A DNA stretch of 64,000 nucleotides from Actinernus sp. WN-2022 (Eukaryota; Cnidaria; Anthozoa; Actiniaria; Actinernidae), in assembly GCA_030867875.1 (NCBI GenBank), contig JAOWCC010001368.1:6448965-6512964 (forward strand), in the 5' to 3' direction. Positions 29,760-41,788 of the stretch are shown in pieces (the first letter of the stretch is position 1; every line of letters begins with the position of its first letter). The notes under the pieces are model-generated. The model was not told the DNA's origin. It searched no databases and was given only the letters and a program-made list of their open reading frames with translations. The translations under genes were made by a program, and so were the position numbers.

Positions 29760-29882
29760 AGGAGATATGGACGCTCCTGGTAGGGTATGGTAAACGGCAT
29801 GATATTAGGTCTGGGGTAGGGTCATGAATTTGAGGTCTCCGCGGCCAAAAATATTCTGAGTACCCCCCCCCCCCCCGGGAAT

Positions 29883-30122
29883 AAGTGCCCTATAAACATT
29901 GATTAGTGCATTTTTGGGCACGTAAGGCCTCACCCTTCTGAATATTCCCAGCCATGCAGAGGACACTTTCTTAATTACTTTTTCTACGTGTGTGCCCCAA
30001 CTACGGTTTTGGTCCATTACTCTTTTGATGGAACTGTTATTTACAGAAAGCTCTATATCCATATCTACATTGGCCAATCTCTGCTTTGCCCCGATAACCA
30101 TATATTCAGTCTTGAGAATAAT
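29883..30122 (-). pseudogene. LINE reverse transcriptase C-terminal fragment
   Basis: The minus strand reads LKTEYMVIGAKQRLANVD, RSWGTHVEKVIKKVSSAW and VPKNALINVYRAL, typical of the region after the RT catalytic core in non-LTR retrotransposons. The homology is cut off at both sides; at the low-coordinate end it stops at a C-run. The adjacent AATAATAATAACTTTATTTA at 30118 looks like the 3' tail of another element. Confidence 0.65.
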
Positions 30123-30586
30123 AATAATAACTTTATTTAACGAGGGTTTAAACACTTTACAGTCACAGTCTGATAAACTAGTGGCCCTCTTAATATATTA
30201 AAATATGTTACAAAACTATGCAAATGTAAGTTTTAGTGCTATATAAAGCTGCTAACACTAAAATAGATAAAAGCTATGAAGTCAACTATATTAATACAAT
30301 GAATCTTATATAATAATACGCTAAGTGTGTGTGTGTGTACACGTGTGTCAGTGTGTGTGTAACGCTCTTTCCCAGTCTCCCTCGATCGATATCCTAATAT
30401 GGAGGTGAGGACGCTCGCGACCGCACGCGTCTGAAAATGGTGCCAAAAAGTGATGGCCACAGGTATCCCAACGAAGACGACGAATCATGCGAAAAGTTGC
30501 TCTGTCAACTTGCCTCTTGGTCTTGGTTGAATTTGAGGAAATAATGTTAAAAAGAAATGAGTTTTCTCAAGTTATACACTTTATAG

Positions 30587-30838
30587 TTGGGCGAGCAAGC
30601 CATCGAGTTTACGGGAATCTGTTTTAGGGAAAACCTGGGCGAGCAAGCCATCGAGTTTACAGGAATCTGTTTTAGGGAAAACCTCGGCGAGCAAAACATC
30701 GAGTTTACAGGAATCTGTTTTAGGAAAAACCTGGGCGAGCAAGCCATCGAGTTTACAGGAATCTGTTTTAGGGAAAACCTAGGCGAGCAGGCCATCGAGT
30801 TTACGCCGAGACAACGGGAATGTTTTAGGGAAAACCTA
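30587..30838. repeat. Minisatellite, 48-bp unit x about 5
   Basis: Unit contains GGGCGAGCAAGCCATCGAGT and GGAATCTGTTTTAGG. Because 48 is a multiple of 3, both strands show repetitive open frames (16-residue repeats). No start context or partner exon supports coding. Confidence 0.85.
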
Positions 30839-31431
30839 TCGCCCCGGTCCTATCGCCAGGGGCAGCGGCCGAAGTCAAACGACCGAACGAGGTAAGACCA
30901 GGTATTCAAACACAGTTAGAAATGTGGTCCGTGGAAAATGCCGTTCATTTTTTAATCTTACAACTCTATGGTGTGTCTAAGAGTAAGACTAAGAGCAATA
31001 TATTTTGTCCATGTCTGTTCTCTGTAGTTTCCGGTGTTCTTAAATATAAAAAACAACTGTTTCCTCGCCCAACTATCGTAGGCTCTTCAGACCATAAATT
31101 CACTACAACCAGACATTCAAATAACGGCTTTTGATTATTGTTTTTATTCCGTTTTTTTTCTGCTTCGATCATTGCTCTTTTGGCGACCATATTTGTTTTC
31201 ATCACACGAATCCATAACTCGAGCTGCCTGTGATCGTCAGTTTTGGCACTTTCTCGACAATAGGTATAATTGTGTTCATCGGTTTGAGAAATTAACGGAG
31301 ATCCGTAAGATATTGCCTTTTCTATCAAAATATAACTTACGCTAAACACCTCCACTGCTCCAGTACACAGGCCATTGCATTGTGTCAGGAGTCCGTTAGC
31401 GTATTATTATATAAGATTTGTTGATATCATG

Positions 31432-31646
31432 TAAGGGATGGACCGTTATATTTGGGGAGGGTGGGGGGGGGGGGGGGGGGGGAGGGTTGGGCAATTATTT
31501 CTGATTTTTTTTGTATGACTGAAAGTTCTGCACGAATTTATTAGTCACCCCGTTTGCTTGCACGATTTTTTTTCCCTTCAGTTTATTGTGCAGGATTTTT
31601 TTTCCTTTTCAAATCCTGTGTTCGAATTGCTTTGAGGTATTTGCAC

Positions 31647-31688
<42 letters not shown>

Positions 31689-31711
31689 AAATATAATGGT
31701 CCATCCCTAAG
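31432..31711. mobile_element. MITE with terminal G and C tracts
   Basis: AGGGATGGACCGTTATATTT followed by a G run, and at the other end a C run of about 34 followed by AATATAATGGTCCATCCCT. The two ends are inverse and the homopolymers could pair. Confidence 0.7.
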
Positions 31712-32224
31712 TTCCGCGGGTCCCTGCTAGTAATAAATATTATGAATAAATAAGCTAAATTAAAAATATTAACAAAATGATACTCTAATTATAGATACTA
31801 TGAGTTACACTAATAAAAATAACTATGGCTAAGTAATAATTATAATTATAATTATTAAGATATGCTAAAATGGTCAAGGCCCTTGTATTGTTCTCTTATA
31901 ATAATAATAATAATAATAATAAAGGTTTATTAGACAGCATTTCCATGAATGGCTCTTCATCCGTCTAGAGTTAAATATATTACAATTTATTTGTTGAGAG
32001 CTAATTAAAAATATTTACAATATATATTTGTTAAGAGTTAAAATAATATACAATACTTGTGTGATTATGTTATATAGAAATGCTGATATAATTTAAAATT
32101 TACATTAATATAGGTTGTTTATGGAACTAAACTAGTTATATAAATATACATGTATGTACAAATTTAAAGTTGAAGTCTAAGTATATATACATATATATCA
32201 TTAATAAAATAATAATTAATAAAT

Positions 32225-34384
32225 TTACACTGAGACTCTTAACAAATTTGAATGCTCTACCCTAAAGGACTTAATACTTTTACATTTCCTAATCTGTGGT
32301 GGCAAGGCGTTCCATAGTCTAGACGAAGTAGTTAAAAAAGTTCTACCTCCCTCAGTTTCTCTTGTGTATCTAGGGCAATGAAGAGCTATATCACCGAAGC
32401 GTGAAGTCCGTGAAGACACACTACTTACCTTAACTACCTTATTACTTATATAGTCAGGAACAGCCCCTTGAAAATACTTATAGACAATACAACACTTGTT
32501 CATTTTAGCCTCATCGTAGTAAAGAATCCACTTAAGCTTATCAAATAGTGTTACAGTTCTCTCCTCTCGCACTTTCACACCCAGAATCACTCGAGCAGCT
32601 CTCTTTTGTAGCCTGAATACTCTACGGAGATTATCATTAGAAGTCATTGTCCAGATTACACTACCATACATCAATAGCGATGTTTCGTGTGTCGTCATCT
32701 ATTGTCATTAATGTGCCAACCAGAGATCCATTGGTTCCTAACACAAAGCGGGCTTTACAAATCATGGTTGGCACATTAGCATGACAATTGCAATGTTTAT
32801 CAACATGAAACATCGCTATACGGGCTTAATTATAGAGTTATATAACTGGATACGCTCATGCTCAGTTTTCGGCAGAAAGTGTCTTATTGATCGTTATAGG
32901 CCTATTCGCTTGGCGAGCTTTTTACACAAAGTTTCAATGTGTTCATCAAATGTTAAGTCCTGGTCGATCGTGACACCAAGCAGTTTATGCGACTGCACCT
33001 GCTCAAGTGTGACATCATGCAGTAGCCGTGTGAATGTCTAGTGCTTGTTCATCAGAAGAGAGCTTGGACCTTAGTCTCTTTCCAGTAACGAGCATCGACT
33101 AGGTCTTGCTAGTATTCAACTGGAGACGATTGTTCTTCGACCATTTCTCTAAGTCCACTGTACTTTCACCAAGGATACTCCGCATACTCCCAATTTCAGA
33201 CCACAGTGAGGAACTGCTGAGTGTCGTGTCATCAGCAAAGACATCTACACTTGATGAACCAGCTACTGATTCGGGTAGATCGTTGATAAATATTAGGAAA
33301 AGGAGAGGAGCGAGCACGGATCTCTGTGGTACACCATGGGTGAGGTACTGGGGCGAGGATAACTTTATAGTAGTGAACTGCTTGCGTGACGTAAGGTACG
33401 ACTTCATCAGTTTCAAACTGCAATCATCCAAGCCATATATACGTAGTTTCTGGGCTAAGACGTGGTGATCAACAAGGTCAAAAGCTCAGTTTCCTAAAGT
33501 CAGCAAAGACAATGCCATTCACGTGGTTATTATCTAGGTTCGTCAGTAGTCTATCTATAATGTTAATCAGAGCAGTTTCCGTCGAATGGTGCTTTCTGAA
33601 GCCCAACTGAAGCTTGCACAACAGGTTATGCCCTTCAAAAATACATGGAGAGAATTGTGTAAGGTGGCGCTCGAAGATGGGGCGATAGTTGTTCTTATCT
33701 GTTACACTTGTGCAGGGGTACAACCTTTGCTTCCTTCCACACAGATGGAAATGTGCCACTTGTGATGCAGGTGCTAATCAGCTTGGCGAGCGATGGAGAG
33801 ATCGCCGGTGCCGCAATCTTCAAGAGACGCACCCTCAGCCCGTCAGTACCCGTTGCTTTGCCTGATGGGATAGATTCTATGAGCCTCTGTGTTTGCCGAG
33901 GTGTTATCATCGGAAAAGTCAGTTTAGTGTCGGGGTGCTTGTGTCTTCTAACAAACTCCGTCATACTGCGGAGTCAAACGGCTTTTGATCCTTGTCGGCT
34001 AACTTTTGGCTATACCTGAAAAATACTCGTTAAAGATATCAGCGATTTGCCCGGATCGCGAATTTGAATTTCACTTTCCTCAAGAAAGATCACTCCAGCA
34101 GAGTTTTTGCCTTTACCAGACAAGCTCCTTAATGTTGACCATAGGCGTTTTGGGTTTTCCCGATTTTCTCTGATACACTCGTGAAAGTAGTTTTTCTTGG
34201 CAGATCTAATAGCTGATGTAACTCTATTTTTGGCGCGCTTGAGAGTCAACCAATCATCGGGGTCGTTGGACCGCTTCGCTCTTTTGAGCAGCCCGTGGCG
34301 CGACTTCATAAGATCCATTATTTCAGGTGTAAGCCATTGTGGTTGCGTTTCTGTTTTAACGCGTTTCTGTTTTAAGTGGCGCAT
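32225..34384 (-). pseudogene. LINE reverse transcriptase, several breaks
   Basis: Visible parts are SGKATGTDGLRVRLLKIAAP, LQLGFRKHHSTETAL, the motif A region FADFRK followed by a frameshift near 33480, the HGVPQ segment (33350), motif C FADDTT (33240), and a thumb/C-terminal region with RLQKRAARVILGV and SRLWNALPPQIR ending at 32225. Family characters are those of the jockey/CR1/L2 group; I cannot fix the clade. Frameshifts and a foldback insertion near 32.7 kb make it inactive. Confidence 0.8.
32671..32819. mobile_element. Small foldback inside the LINE
   Basis: TAGCGATGTTTC / GAAACATCGCTA and, inside it, CATTAATGTGCCAACCA / TGGTTGGCACATTAGCATG form two nested inverted pairs. Confidence 0.6.
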
Positions 34385-34735
34385 TGTTATTTATGGCCTC
34401 GTTAAGAAGACGATACCAACTGTCAGCAATATCTTCTACTTTGTCAAAGACATAGGCCGAGGGGGTCTCATCTAGTGTTCGTAGGAATTTCGCGGGATCC
34501 AGTTGTTTAAGATTGTGATAACTGATGTATTTGTGCCAATTTGTTGGCAATTTGTTGGCAAGCAGCCATCTCTTTGGACTCAGTCCGTTGGGCCAATAAA
34601 AAGCATTGTAAGAACAACCCTTGTGTCATAATCGAAGAGCCAATCAGAATACGTGACCGTTTAGCGTTCACCAAGGTCTTCTCTTGGAGTAGCCCCCATC
34701 TCGTATCTGACCGAGAAGACCCTGGGGACGAGGTA

Positions 34736-35225
34736 GTTCCAAGACAAACACACTCTATTTGTCGTTATTGTTCATCACAAAATTGTCTTCCGCTCTCAGG
34801 GGGCACTATTATAGAAATAGACTGTGTCCGTCGAGGAACTATCGGCTGATAGTTGCCCGCGGAAATTTGATGTTCTTAAAACATATATAAGCCCGAGAAT
34901 CTAGTTTTAAGAACATCAAATTTCCAAGGGAAACTATCAGGTGATAGTTCCGAGACAGACACAGTCTATTTGCGTTATTGTTCAACACAAAATTGTCTTC
35001 CGCTCTCGCTTGATAGTTTGCCTCCACGGATGACAAATATCACGTCACGTGATCGCTCTTGGCCAATGAGTGCGCGCCAAAATTTTGTGGTGAACTTTAA
35101 CGACTGATATTCCCCTTGTTCTTAAAACTAGCATTCGTTCTCGGGCTTATATTTGTTTAAAGAACATCAAATTTCCGCGGGCAACTATCAGCCGATAGTT
35201 TCTCGACGGACACACTCTATTTGTA
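34736..35225. repeat. Nested inverted repeats
   Basis: AACTATCGGCTGATAGTTGC ... GATGTTCTTAAAAC is inverted at 34910-34960 and again at 35110-35200, with the shared block TAAGCCCGAGAA and its inverse. Flanking copies of CACACTCTATTTGT mark both sides. Probably two related foldback MITEs, one inside or beside the other. A relic of the 25.3-kb element (CTGACCGAGAAGACCCTGG) lies at 34669-34732. Confidence 0.6.
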
Positions 35226-35393
35226 TAATAGTTCCTCGACACTCGCCCCAGTAATCCTGTACCGCTCGAGATCTGTATTCTGATTTCACCATTATACTGT
35301 AGCTCTATTGTTTTCGTTCTGCATGTTCTAAAGGTTAGGGTGTTTTGTGTAATGCTAGCTGTGGCTCGTTTCGAGCGGTACAGGATAACTATA

Positions 35394-35625
35394 GAGAAGC
35401 ACAGACCGATACAACGTAGAATTTTGAAATTAGTGGTACAATATTTCGGCTGGCCACACCAGCCTTCTTCAGGTACAATGAAGAAAATTTACATTTACAT
35501 TACACGCCAATGTAAATTTTCTTCATTGTACCTGAAGAAGGCTGGTGTGGCCAGCCGAAATATTGTACCACTAATTTCAAAACTCTACGTTGTATCGGTC
35601 TTTGCTTCTCTATAGTTATTTTTTA
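35394..35625. mobile_element. Near-perfect palindrome, about 230 bp
   Basis: Left arm ACCGATACAACGTAGA ... TACAATATTTCGGCTGGCC ... CAGCCTTCTTCAGGTAC; the right arm is its inverse. The arms are over 90 bp and the centre is TTACATTACACG. A fragment of the same arm is at 22200-22250. Confidence 0.75.
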
Positions 35626-35749
35626 TTTGATAGCCGATTAGATCACTAGTTTGATCCAACGTACACCAGCAGGATTGTCGTTCACGGTTGTTTGCTTGAA
35701 CAATTCGTCATATGGTACAGGATAGCCCACTCACTGGGCAGGGGGCAGC

Positions 35750-36439
35750 CACACCGCGGCAAAACGTCATGCGCATGCGTATTTGCTATTTCTTGTCGGC
35801 GCGCGGCCGCCCCCAGTTTCCCGCGAAAACTGAAATGAAACAACGGGCAAATGCCGTGATTTTAAAATTTTTGCTTAAAAGTATCCATTTGTGAACTGTT
35901 TTCTCAAAAAATAAGAAAACTACTTAAAAGCTAAGCCTAAGACTTTAACAGGTTGAAGTTTTCTTAATTTGTGACTCACTGTGAGTTTACTAAGTTATAA
36001 AATTGTTTACTAAAAAAGTTGAAACCCTCGGTAATTTGTATTTGATTGCAGAGCCTTCGTTCTTTTGGCCAGCGGAGCATACCGTTTTGCCGCGATGCAC
36101 ACAGCATGTGTCAAAAGTCTTGCAACAACAACCTATTCCAAAACAAATTCAAAGCGAGCCGGCGGCCGTCACTGTTCACAAACCCGCTTTCAAACCTTGA
36201 GAACTTCTTTGGTAAATTACGAAAATTTTGGGCAAACTCACAGTTTGAAGTTTGTTCAATTTCTCGTCGACTGTGAAAATAAAAAGCTTAACTTTCACAT
36301 ATTTTTCTTAACTTTTGGGGGTAGAAGATCACTGTAATAGGTTTTAAGGTAAATTTGCGCGGGAAATTCGCGCGGCCGCCCACCAGACTGACCGTAATAC
36401 GCACGCGCAGACGTTTGACCGCTGTGTGGCCGCGGTGTG
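35750..36439. mobile_element. Mutator-type MITE with 9-bp duplication (outer element)
   Basis: Left end CACACCGCGGCAAAACGTCA; flanked by GGGGGCAGC at 35741-35749 and 36440-36448. The right inverted end is split by a second MITE, leaving CCGTTTTGCCGCGATG on one side and the last two bases on the other. Confidence 0.85.
36098..36428. mobile_element. Mutator-type MITE, family M1 copy 2 (nested)
   Basis: Same sequence as 10342-10688 with part of the left end deleted. Flanked by GCCGCGATG (36089-36097) and GCCGCGGTG (36429-36437), a 9-bp duplication with one mismatch, inside the outer element's inverted end. Confidence 0.88.
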
Positions 36440-36947
36440 GGGGGCAGCAGGGCTCCGATTGAGGAGGCACTGGGAACGAGTTTCCCTGCAAGGTGCTGCA
36501 CTGTCATATTGGACGCAGAACAGTTCAGCGCGATGACTACTAGTAATTTACCCTCAGCGCCAATCTTTAGGGTTTTGGTCGTACTTAATGCATTTGGAGT
36601 TGTTATACCAAATACAGGTAAGATAATTGAGTTATTATTAAGTCTGAGGGAGAAATGAAGCCGATATACGTACTTAAATGACGGCTTCCACAAGTATTAT
36701 AAATATGCAACTCGTCAGCCGGGCTCCCGATCGGCCGATGCGAGGCGGATTCGCATGCTACAGAAACAAACAGTTTTAAAATCTGCTAGGACTGATTAGG
36801 AAAAGATTAATTAACCATAATGGAATCAAAGTTTATTTGGAAAATGATTCATCAACATACATGTTTGCAGATTCAAAAACAAATTTATTCAAGAGAAGTA
36901 TTTCCACTAGCCGATCAGCTAAATAAATGAGCTACATATATACAGTG

Positions 36948-36998
36948 GAACCCCGCTATCTCGAACTCTCAAGGGAAATGGAAAATAGTTCGAGATAG
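36948..36998. mobile_element. Possible pogo/Tc1-mariner-type end
   Basis: CAGTGGAACCCCGCTATCTC followed by GAACTCTC and its inverse GAGATAGC. The sequence resembles pogo-like termini, but no second end or transposase is found. Confidence 0.4.
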
Positions 36999-37020
36999 CA
37001 CAGGCAGCCCAAGCTCACGA

Positions 37021-37446
37021 CAAAAGGACGTACCGAATGTCTGTCTACGTTTATTTCGGGGTGGAATTGCAAAAATGTACATTTTAGCCCTCATGAACGA
37101 CATATTTGTGGTATCAAAAACCGCTATTTCAAAACCCTCGGATGCTGGTAACTTAGTCCCGAGACAGCGGGACGTCCAGCGGATGGCAAATGCGATCTGA
37201 TTGGTTGGTCATCGTCACGTGGTGGAGTCTAACAAACCCCACGTGCACGTGACGACAACCAACCAATCAGATCGCATTTCCCATCCGCGGGACGTCCCGC
37301 TGTCTCGGGACTAAGTTACCAGCATCCGAGGGTTTTGAAATAGCGGTTTTTGATACCACAAATATGTTGTTTATGAGGGCTAAAATGTACATTTTTGCAA
37401 TTCCACCCCGAAATAAACGTAGACAGACATTCGGTACATCCTTTTG
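37021..37446. mobile_element. Large palindromic foldback element
   Basis: Arms of about 195 bp, nearly perfect (CAAAAGGACGTACCGAATGT / inverse at 37427-37446; CGGATGCTGGTAACTTAGTC and its inverse). The centre is rich in CACGTG. No open frames. Confidence 0.8.
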
Positions 37447-39440
37447 TGGAGTCTGGCGAGGATTGAAGTGATTTTAGAGTGCTTTATTGCCCTTCGAGTG
37501 ATTTGATGTGCTCAACGGACTGTGCAGCCTTGTCATTTCACAGGTAACCCAAGCTCTGTAAGTGGCTTTATTTACTAACATATGTATGGATTTTTTTAGT
37601 CACTAATATTGAATAAAAAGCATCGCATCGAACATGGCGAAGAGTGTTTGAATGTGTTCCAAGAGTTTAAGTAGAAATCATGCCAAAGCCGGTAAATTGC
37701 TGCGTTCCTCTGGAGTTTCCCGAGGTAAACCTGCACCAGGAATGTCCTCTTCAGCTAAAGAAACATGAAAACATTGAGAAGATTACTCACTCGCCGCCAT
37801 GTTGACAACAGACAGACAGACAAGTCCTGTCTTCCCAAACGCGTTGTCCAGGCCCTGCGCGAGAAGCTAGTACCAAGTCTCCTACTCGTTTTGGTTAAGG
37901 GCATTTAGACTGAGACCAGAAATATTTCAGCAATACTTTTAGCGAATAGTAAAATTAGCAATTTTTAAATTTAGCGATTACTTAAATTAGCGATTTTTCA
38001 TGACTTCGCTAAATTAAATAGTCGCTAAAAATAGTTACCTTAAGGTATGCCTTACAATATCACTCTTCAAATGCTGTCTCCATTTAGAGAAGGAATGCAA
38101 TAGCTTCATGTCAGATCTTTCCTTGGCGTAAAATTTAATTTAAGTATATTTTAAATTTCTGTTATGTTTTTTATTGCTTAAGTCTAAAATTAACTAAACC
38201 ACATGCAATATGCTAAGACAGGCTAATAATAGACAATCACTATTGAGCTATAGCTATTTAATTTGATTTAATAGAGCCAGTTTTCTAAAAGTGACCTCTT
38301 TACAGAATTTTTAAACACTAACATATATTTTTAGTGACTCAATCTATATATAAGTTACATAAGATATTTATGAATAGGCTAAAACATGCATTATATGCTG
38401 ATACTATTTCATTAGCTGAATACGTTTTCTAATAGTGTTCTCTTTGCTCGACGGAGCATTATTTTTCAAGGACTGGGAACTAGTCTACCATAGTATATAA
38501 ACGGTTCCCTATGTGCCCTGGGATACGCCACGAAATATAAACACGAGATTACTTTGAAAGCGAAGAAAACAAGCTTTCTTTACCAATCTTAAGGGGGGAA
38601 AGAAAAATGTAAATTTTAGAGATGTAAATCGTGTTGTTGGCATAATGGCAGACTGTTGACTCTGTCGAAAAATGGCTAGCTTAAGCTTCAATAGGGTTTT
38701 CCGGATTTTTTCTTCGGATACGAGTAAGCCATATTTTAAACAACGCTCTTTTGAACAACTTATTTTGTTCGAAACTGCTTTACTCAGTCTTTTAAAACGA
38801 ATGAATTTATTTGAGTCACTGAATGAAATATGATCGGACAGGAAATTCTCTCTTTAAGATTTGAATTTATTTTTGTAATCGAGAAAGGAGAAATTAGATA
38901 GTGATCACGTCGGCTTAACCCTAAATTTGTAACATCATTTATCTACCTTATTAATTGTATAGCTTGGAAGTCTTCTATATTTTGGTGTATCTAAATAAGT
39001 ATATGTAAGGTTTGACACATTCGAGTCTGTCGAGCCGTCACCGAACAAACTTCCTCTAGTACTTGACTCGTGGTGAAACTCGCCATCTTGTTTTATTGGA
39101 TTACCGCTGTACAATGCTGTATTGACCGCAGTAGCTAAATGATCACTTTCTTGAGACAGCTGTCACGTCCCGGCGTGTTAAGTTCCATTGGAAGAGAATT
39201 CTGTAACGTCAGTGGCTCTACATAAAAACGACTGTTGGGAAGTATATAGCAGTCCTACAATATCAGGAATTGTCAGGCATTTAGGATTTGGGAAACCCCA
39301 AATTTCAATGAAAAGTCAGGGAATATTTATTTCCAGGCTTTGACATACTTATTTCTTTGGGTTGTTTTGGGCGGTTCTGTTCAATGTTTCTGTCTCAAAA
39401 TTGGAAAAATAAATATGAGCGTAAGCTGGAGGTCAGTGAT
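37447..39440. other. No gene seen
   Basis: AT-rich. Short repeats of an AAATTAGCGATTT-like motif lie near 37960-38030. Otherwise I see no coding or transposon signature. Confidence 0.4.
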
Positions 39441-39445
39441 AGACT

Positions 39446-39601
39446 ATGTTGTGCTCCAAAACTGACGGTTATAAGTGCAACGATCCATATGGGAGCTCAA
39501 ACACAAAGGCTCCCAAGACTCCTCACTATTATTCCTACATGACCATCATGCATGGGAACCAAATTATTGTTCTGTATTCCAACTGCACATGCCATTACTA
39601 G
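39446..39601 (+). CDS. Exon-like small Cys-containing reading frame, copy A
   Basis: 51 codons from an ATG to TAG. Contains MLCSKTDGYKCNDPYGSSN and ends YSNCTCHY. I do not recognise it. The reason to list it is a diverged duplicate at 41789-42090 with the same Cys, CNDP, GSSN and YSNC positions and a stop at nearly the same place. Similar 3' flanking DNA also matches, so this is a segmental duplication of about 400 bp or more. Upstream exons are not identified. It may be the last exon of a duplicated gene or a decayed copy. Confidence 0.35.
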   Translation: MLCSKTDGYKCNDPYGSSNTKAPKTPHYYSYMTIMHGNQIIVLYSNCTCHY

Positions 39602-40221
39602 TGATGAACGACAAAGCTATAAACAGTCGTTGATTGGGGAAGTAATTATTCGCTTTTCATCAAAATTTCTCAAAATTATTATCTCTTGGAAGTACCATTT
39701 TTGAAACTTTTTAATAAACATGTAGTACATTTTTTATCAGATCCAAAAAACACTGACGATTTTATGGAGTGAAAGCGACATGCATGTTTCCTCGTCAACT
39801 TCGTATGGTGATGAAATGGCGAGAAACTAAAATCCACTTTCTACATATTTGCATTTCGATCCTGCACAATGTTCAATTAGCTTTGGGTATGTACACAAGT
39901 AACAAGGGAAATGTTAATGAAAATAAACTAAAATCATGTCAGTGTTCAATTACTAATTAGCTTTTGTTGTACAAGTTTATTACAGTACTCGCTGAAGCGG
40001 CTCGCGATTGTTAATCCCATACAATTTGGTCGCTCATATTGTAAACATTACCTCAAACACGGACACGAATTCTGTATATGACTTTTCTAAAATTCATTAA
40101 TAATCCATAAGGGTACTAGCCAATCCCCGGGAGCCAATCATGAATGTGCTGATTGACACAACATAATGGCCTCTTATACCTCAGTATAGCCACTGATGAA
40201 TAAAACATGAGTTTTATTTCA

Positions 40222-41515
40222 GACCCATTTACCTATAGCTACTGCCACAATTCCTCATCTCATTCGTGAATTCAATTCTCTGTTATTTACGATTGTTGCT
40301 ACCGAGGAAGAAGTTGCTAACATTCCTAGTCTTCTAGACGTAACTAAAGCCTGTGGAACTGATGGAATTAGTAATGGCATGATTAAACTATGTTTACCCG
40401 GGTTTTGCAAGCCACTTACGCGCCTTATTAATATTTCTCTCGCTCATGGTCAGTTTCCACAACTTTGGAAGTTAGCAAATGTTTACCTTTATTCAAAAAA
40501 GATAATCGGCAGCTTAAGTAAAACTGTCGCCCTGTGTCGCTTCTTTCATGTTTTAGAAAAATTTGCGAAAAGATCGTTGTTATGAATTTGTATTCGTTTC
40601 TTGATTGTAATGTTTTTTTCTACCGTTTTCAATCTGGGTTCCGCCTTGGTGATTCAACGGTGATGCAGATGGTCTATATAGTACATAAAATTTACGAAGC
40701 GCTGGACCGAGGATATGAAGTAATAGCAGTGTTCTTAGATATATCTAAAGCATTTGATAAGATATGGCATGATGGTCTTTTAGCCGAATTGAAATCGCCG
40801 GGAATTGAAGGTACCCTTTTTAATTGGTTCGAAAGTTACCTGAGCGGTAGATTGCAGCGTGTTGTCATTGAAGGCACCGATTCTTATTGGGATGAACTAA
40901 AGCCGGGGTACTTCACTGAACTGTTCTTGGCCCGCATTTATTTTTGATTTATAGTAATGCTATCCAGATTAATATTAATAGCAATTGTTTTCTTTTCTCG
41001 GATGATACACTTCTTCTTTAAGAGGTTCCAACTACCCGTATCTTGAATAACGATATTTCTGTTATTTCTTCGTGGTCCGACGAATGGAATGTTACGATGA
41101 ATGTGTCTAAGACAAAAAGTATGTTTTTTTTTCACTCTTAAAAGGGATAAACTCCAGCATCCTATTCTAAACTTGTCGGATAGACCTATTGATGAAGTAA
41201 GTACTCACGAACATTTAGGCGTTTCGTTTCTAATAACATGTCGTGGAGGGCCCATATCCTTAAGTTACACCAAAAGGCAATGAAAACGTTAAATTTATTG
41301 AAATGCATTAGTTTTAAGCTTCCAATATCAACACTTGAAATTCTTTATAAAGCTCTTGTTCGTTCTAATATGTAATATGCTGACGTGTCTGGGATGGGTG
41401 TTCTTTGGGTGAAGCTGATTTGCTAGAAATTGTCCAATTTGAAGCATCAAAGCTAATAACTGGTGCAATGAAGGATAGCAGCCGGTTGAAAACACAATTA
41501 GCATGTTCATACAGT
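40222..41515 (+). mobile_element. LINE fragment (RT domain), plus strand
   Basis: Motifs in order are ACGTDGISNGMIKL, FQSGFRLGDSTVMQM, FLDISKAFDKIWHDGL (motif A), FSDDTLLL (motif C, another frame), NVTMNVSKTKSMFF and a thumb region to about 41400. Several frameshifts and stops. Both the endonuclease and the 3' tail are missing. It lies between the two copies of the small exon-like duplication. Confidence 0.8.
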
Positions 41516-41788
41516 TGATTTCTGGTGTTTAAACTTCACCGGCGAGAACAGCATTTTTTTGTGCTGGGAATTTTAAGAAGATGTCGGGAATTGATAGGCT
41601 CAGGGAATTTACTGGGAAATCGTTGATCTGTCGGGACAACATGAAAATTAATCTGGACAACATTTGAGAAAACACACCGCAGCTCAAACAAGCTTCAGTC
41701 GCACGATAGCCCCAAATCTACAAAATGTATTCATCTAACACCTTGGCAGTATCACCCAGTAATATATTTTTCCTGTCAAAGAGCTACT

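Larger units (their letters stand above)
31899..34550 (-). mobile_element. Non-LTR retrotransposon (LINE), 5'-truncated and frameshifted
   Basis: On the minus strand, order and motifs are those of a LINE ORF2: a linker region (34550-34010), RT (33964-33099) and a C-terminal domain (32698-32225). A 3' UTR and an (AAT)n tail at 31899-31925 follow. The endonuclease is absent, so the copy is 5'-truncated. Confidence 0.85.

Noticed and set aside
30587..30895. 102-residue repeat protein
   Set aside because: The frame is open only because the 48-bp unit is divisible by three; the opposite strand is also open.
30966..31355. 129-residue minus-strand protein
   Set aside because: No recognisable motif, no homologous repeat, and an unremarkable composition; possibly chance. 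Not listed as a gene.
35532..35560. Hammerhead ribozyme core (CTGAAGA, stem, GAAA)
   Set aside because: There is an extra A between CTGAAGA and stem II, and no convincing stem III or cleavage-site triplet follows. The motif is explained by the palindromic repeat.
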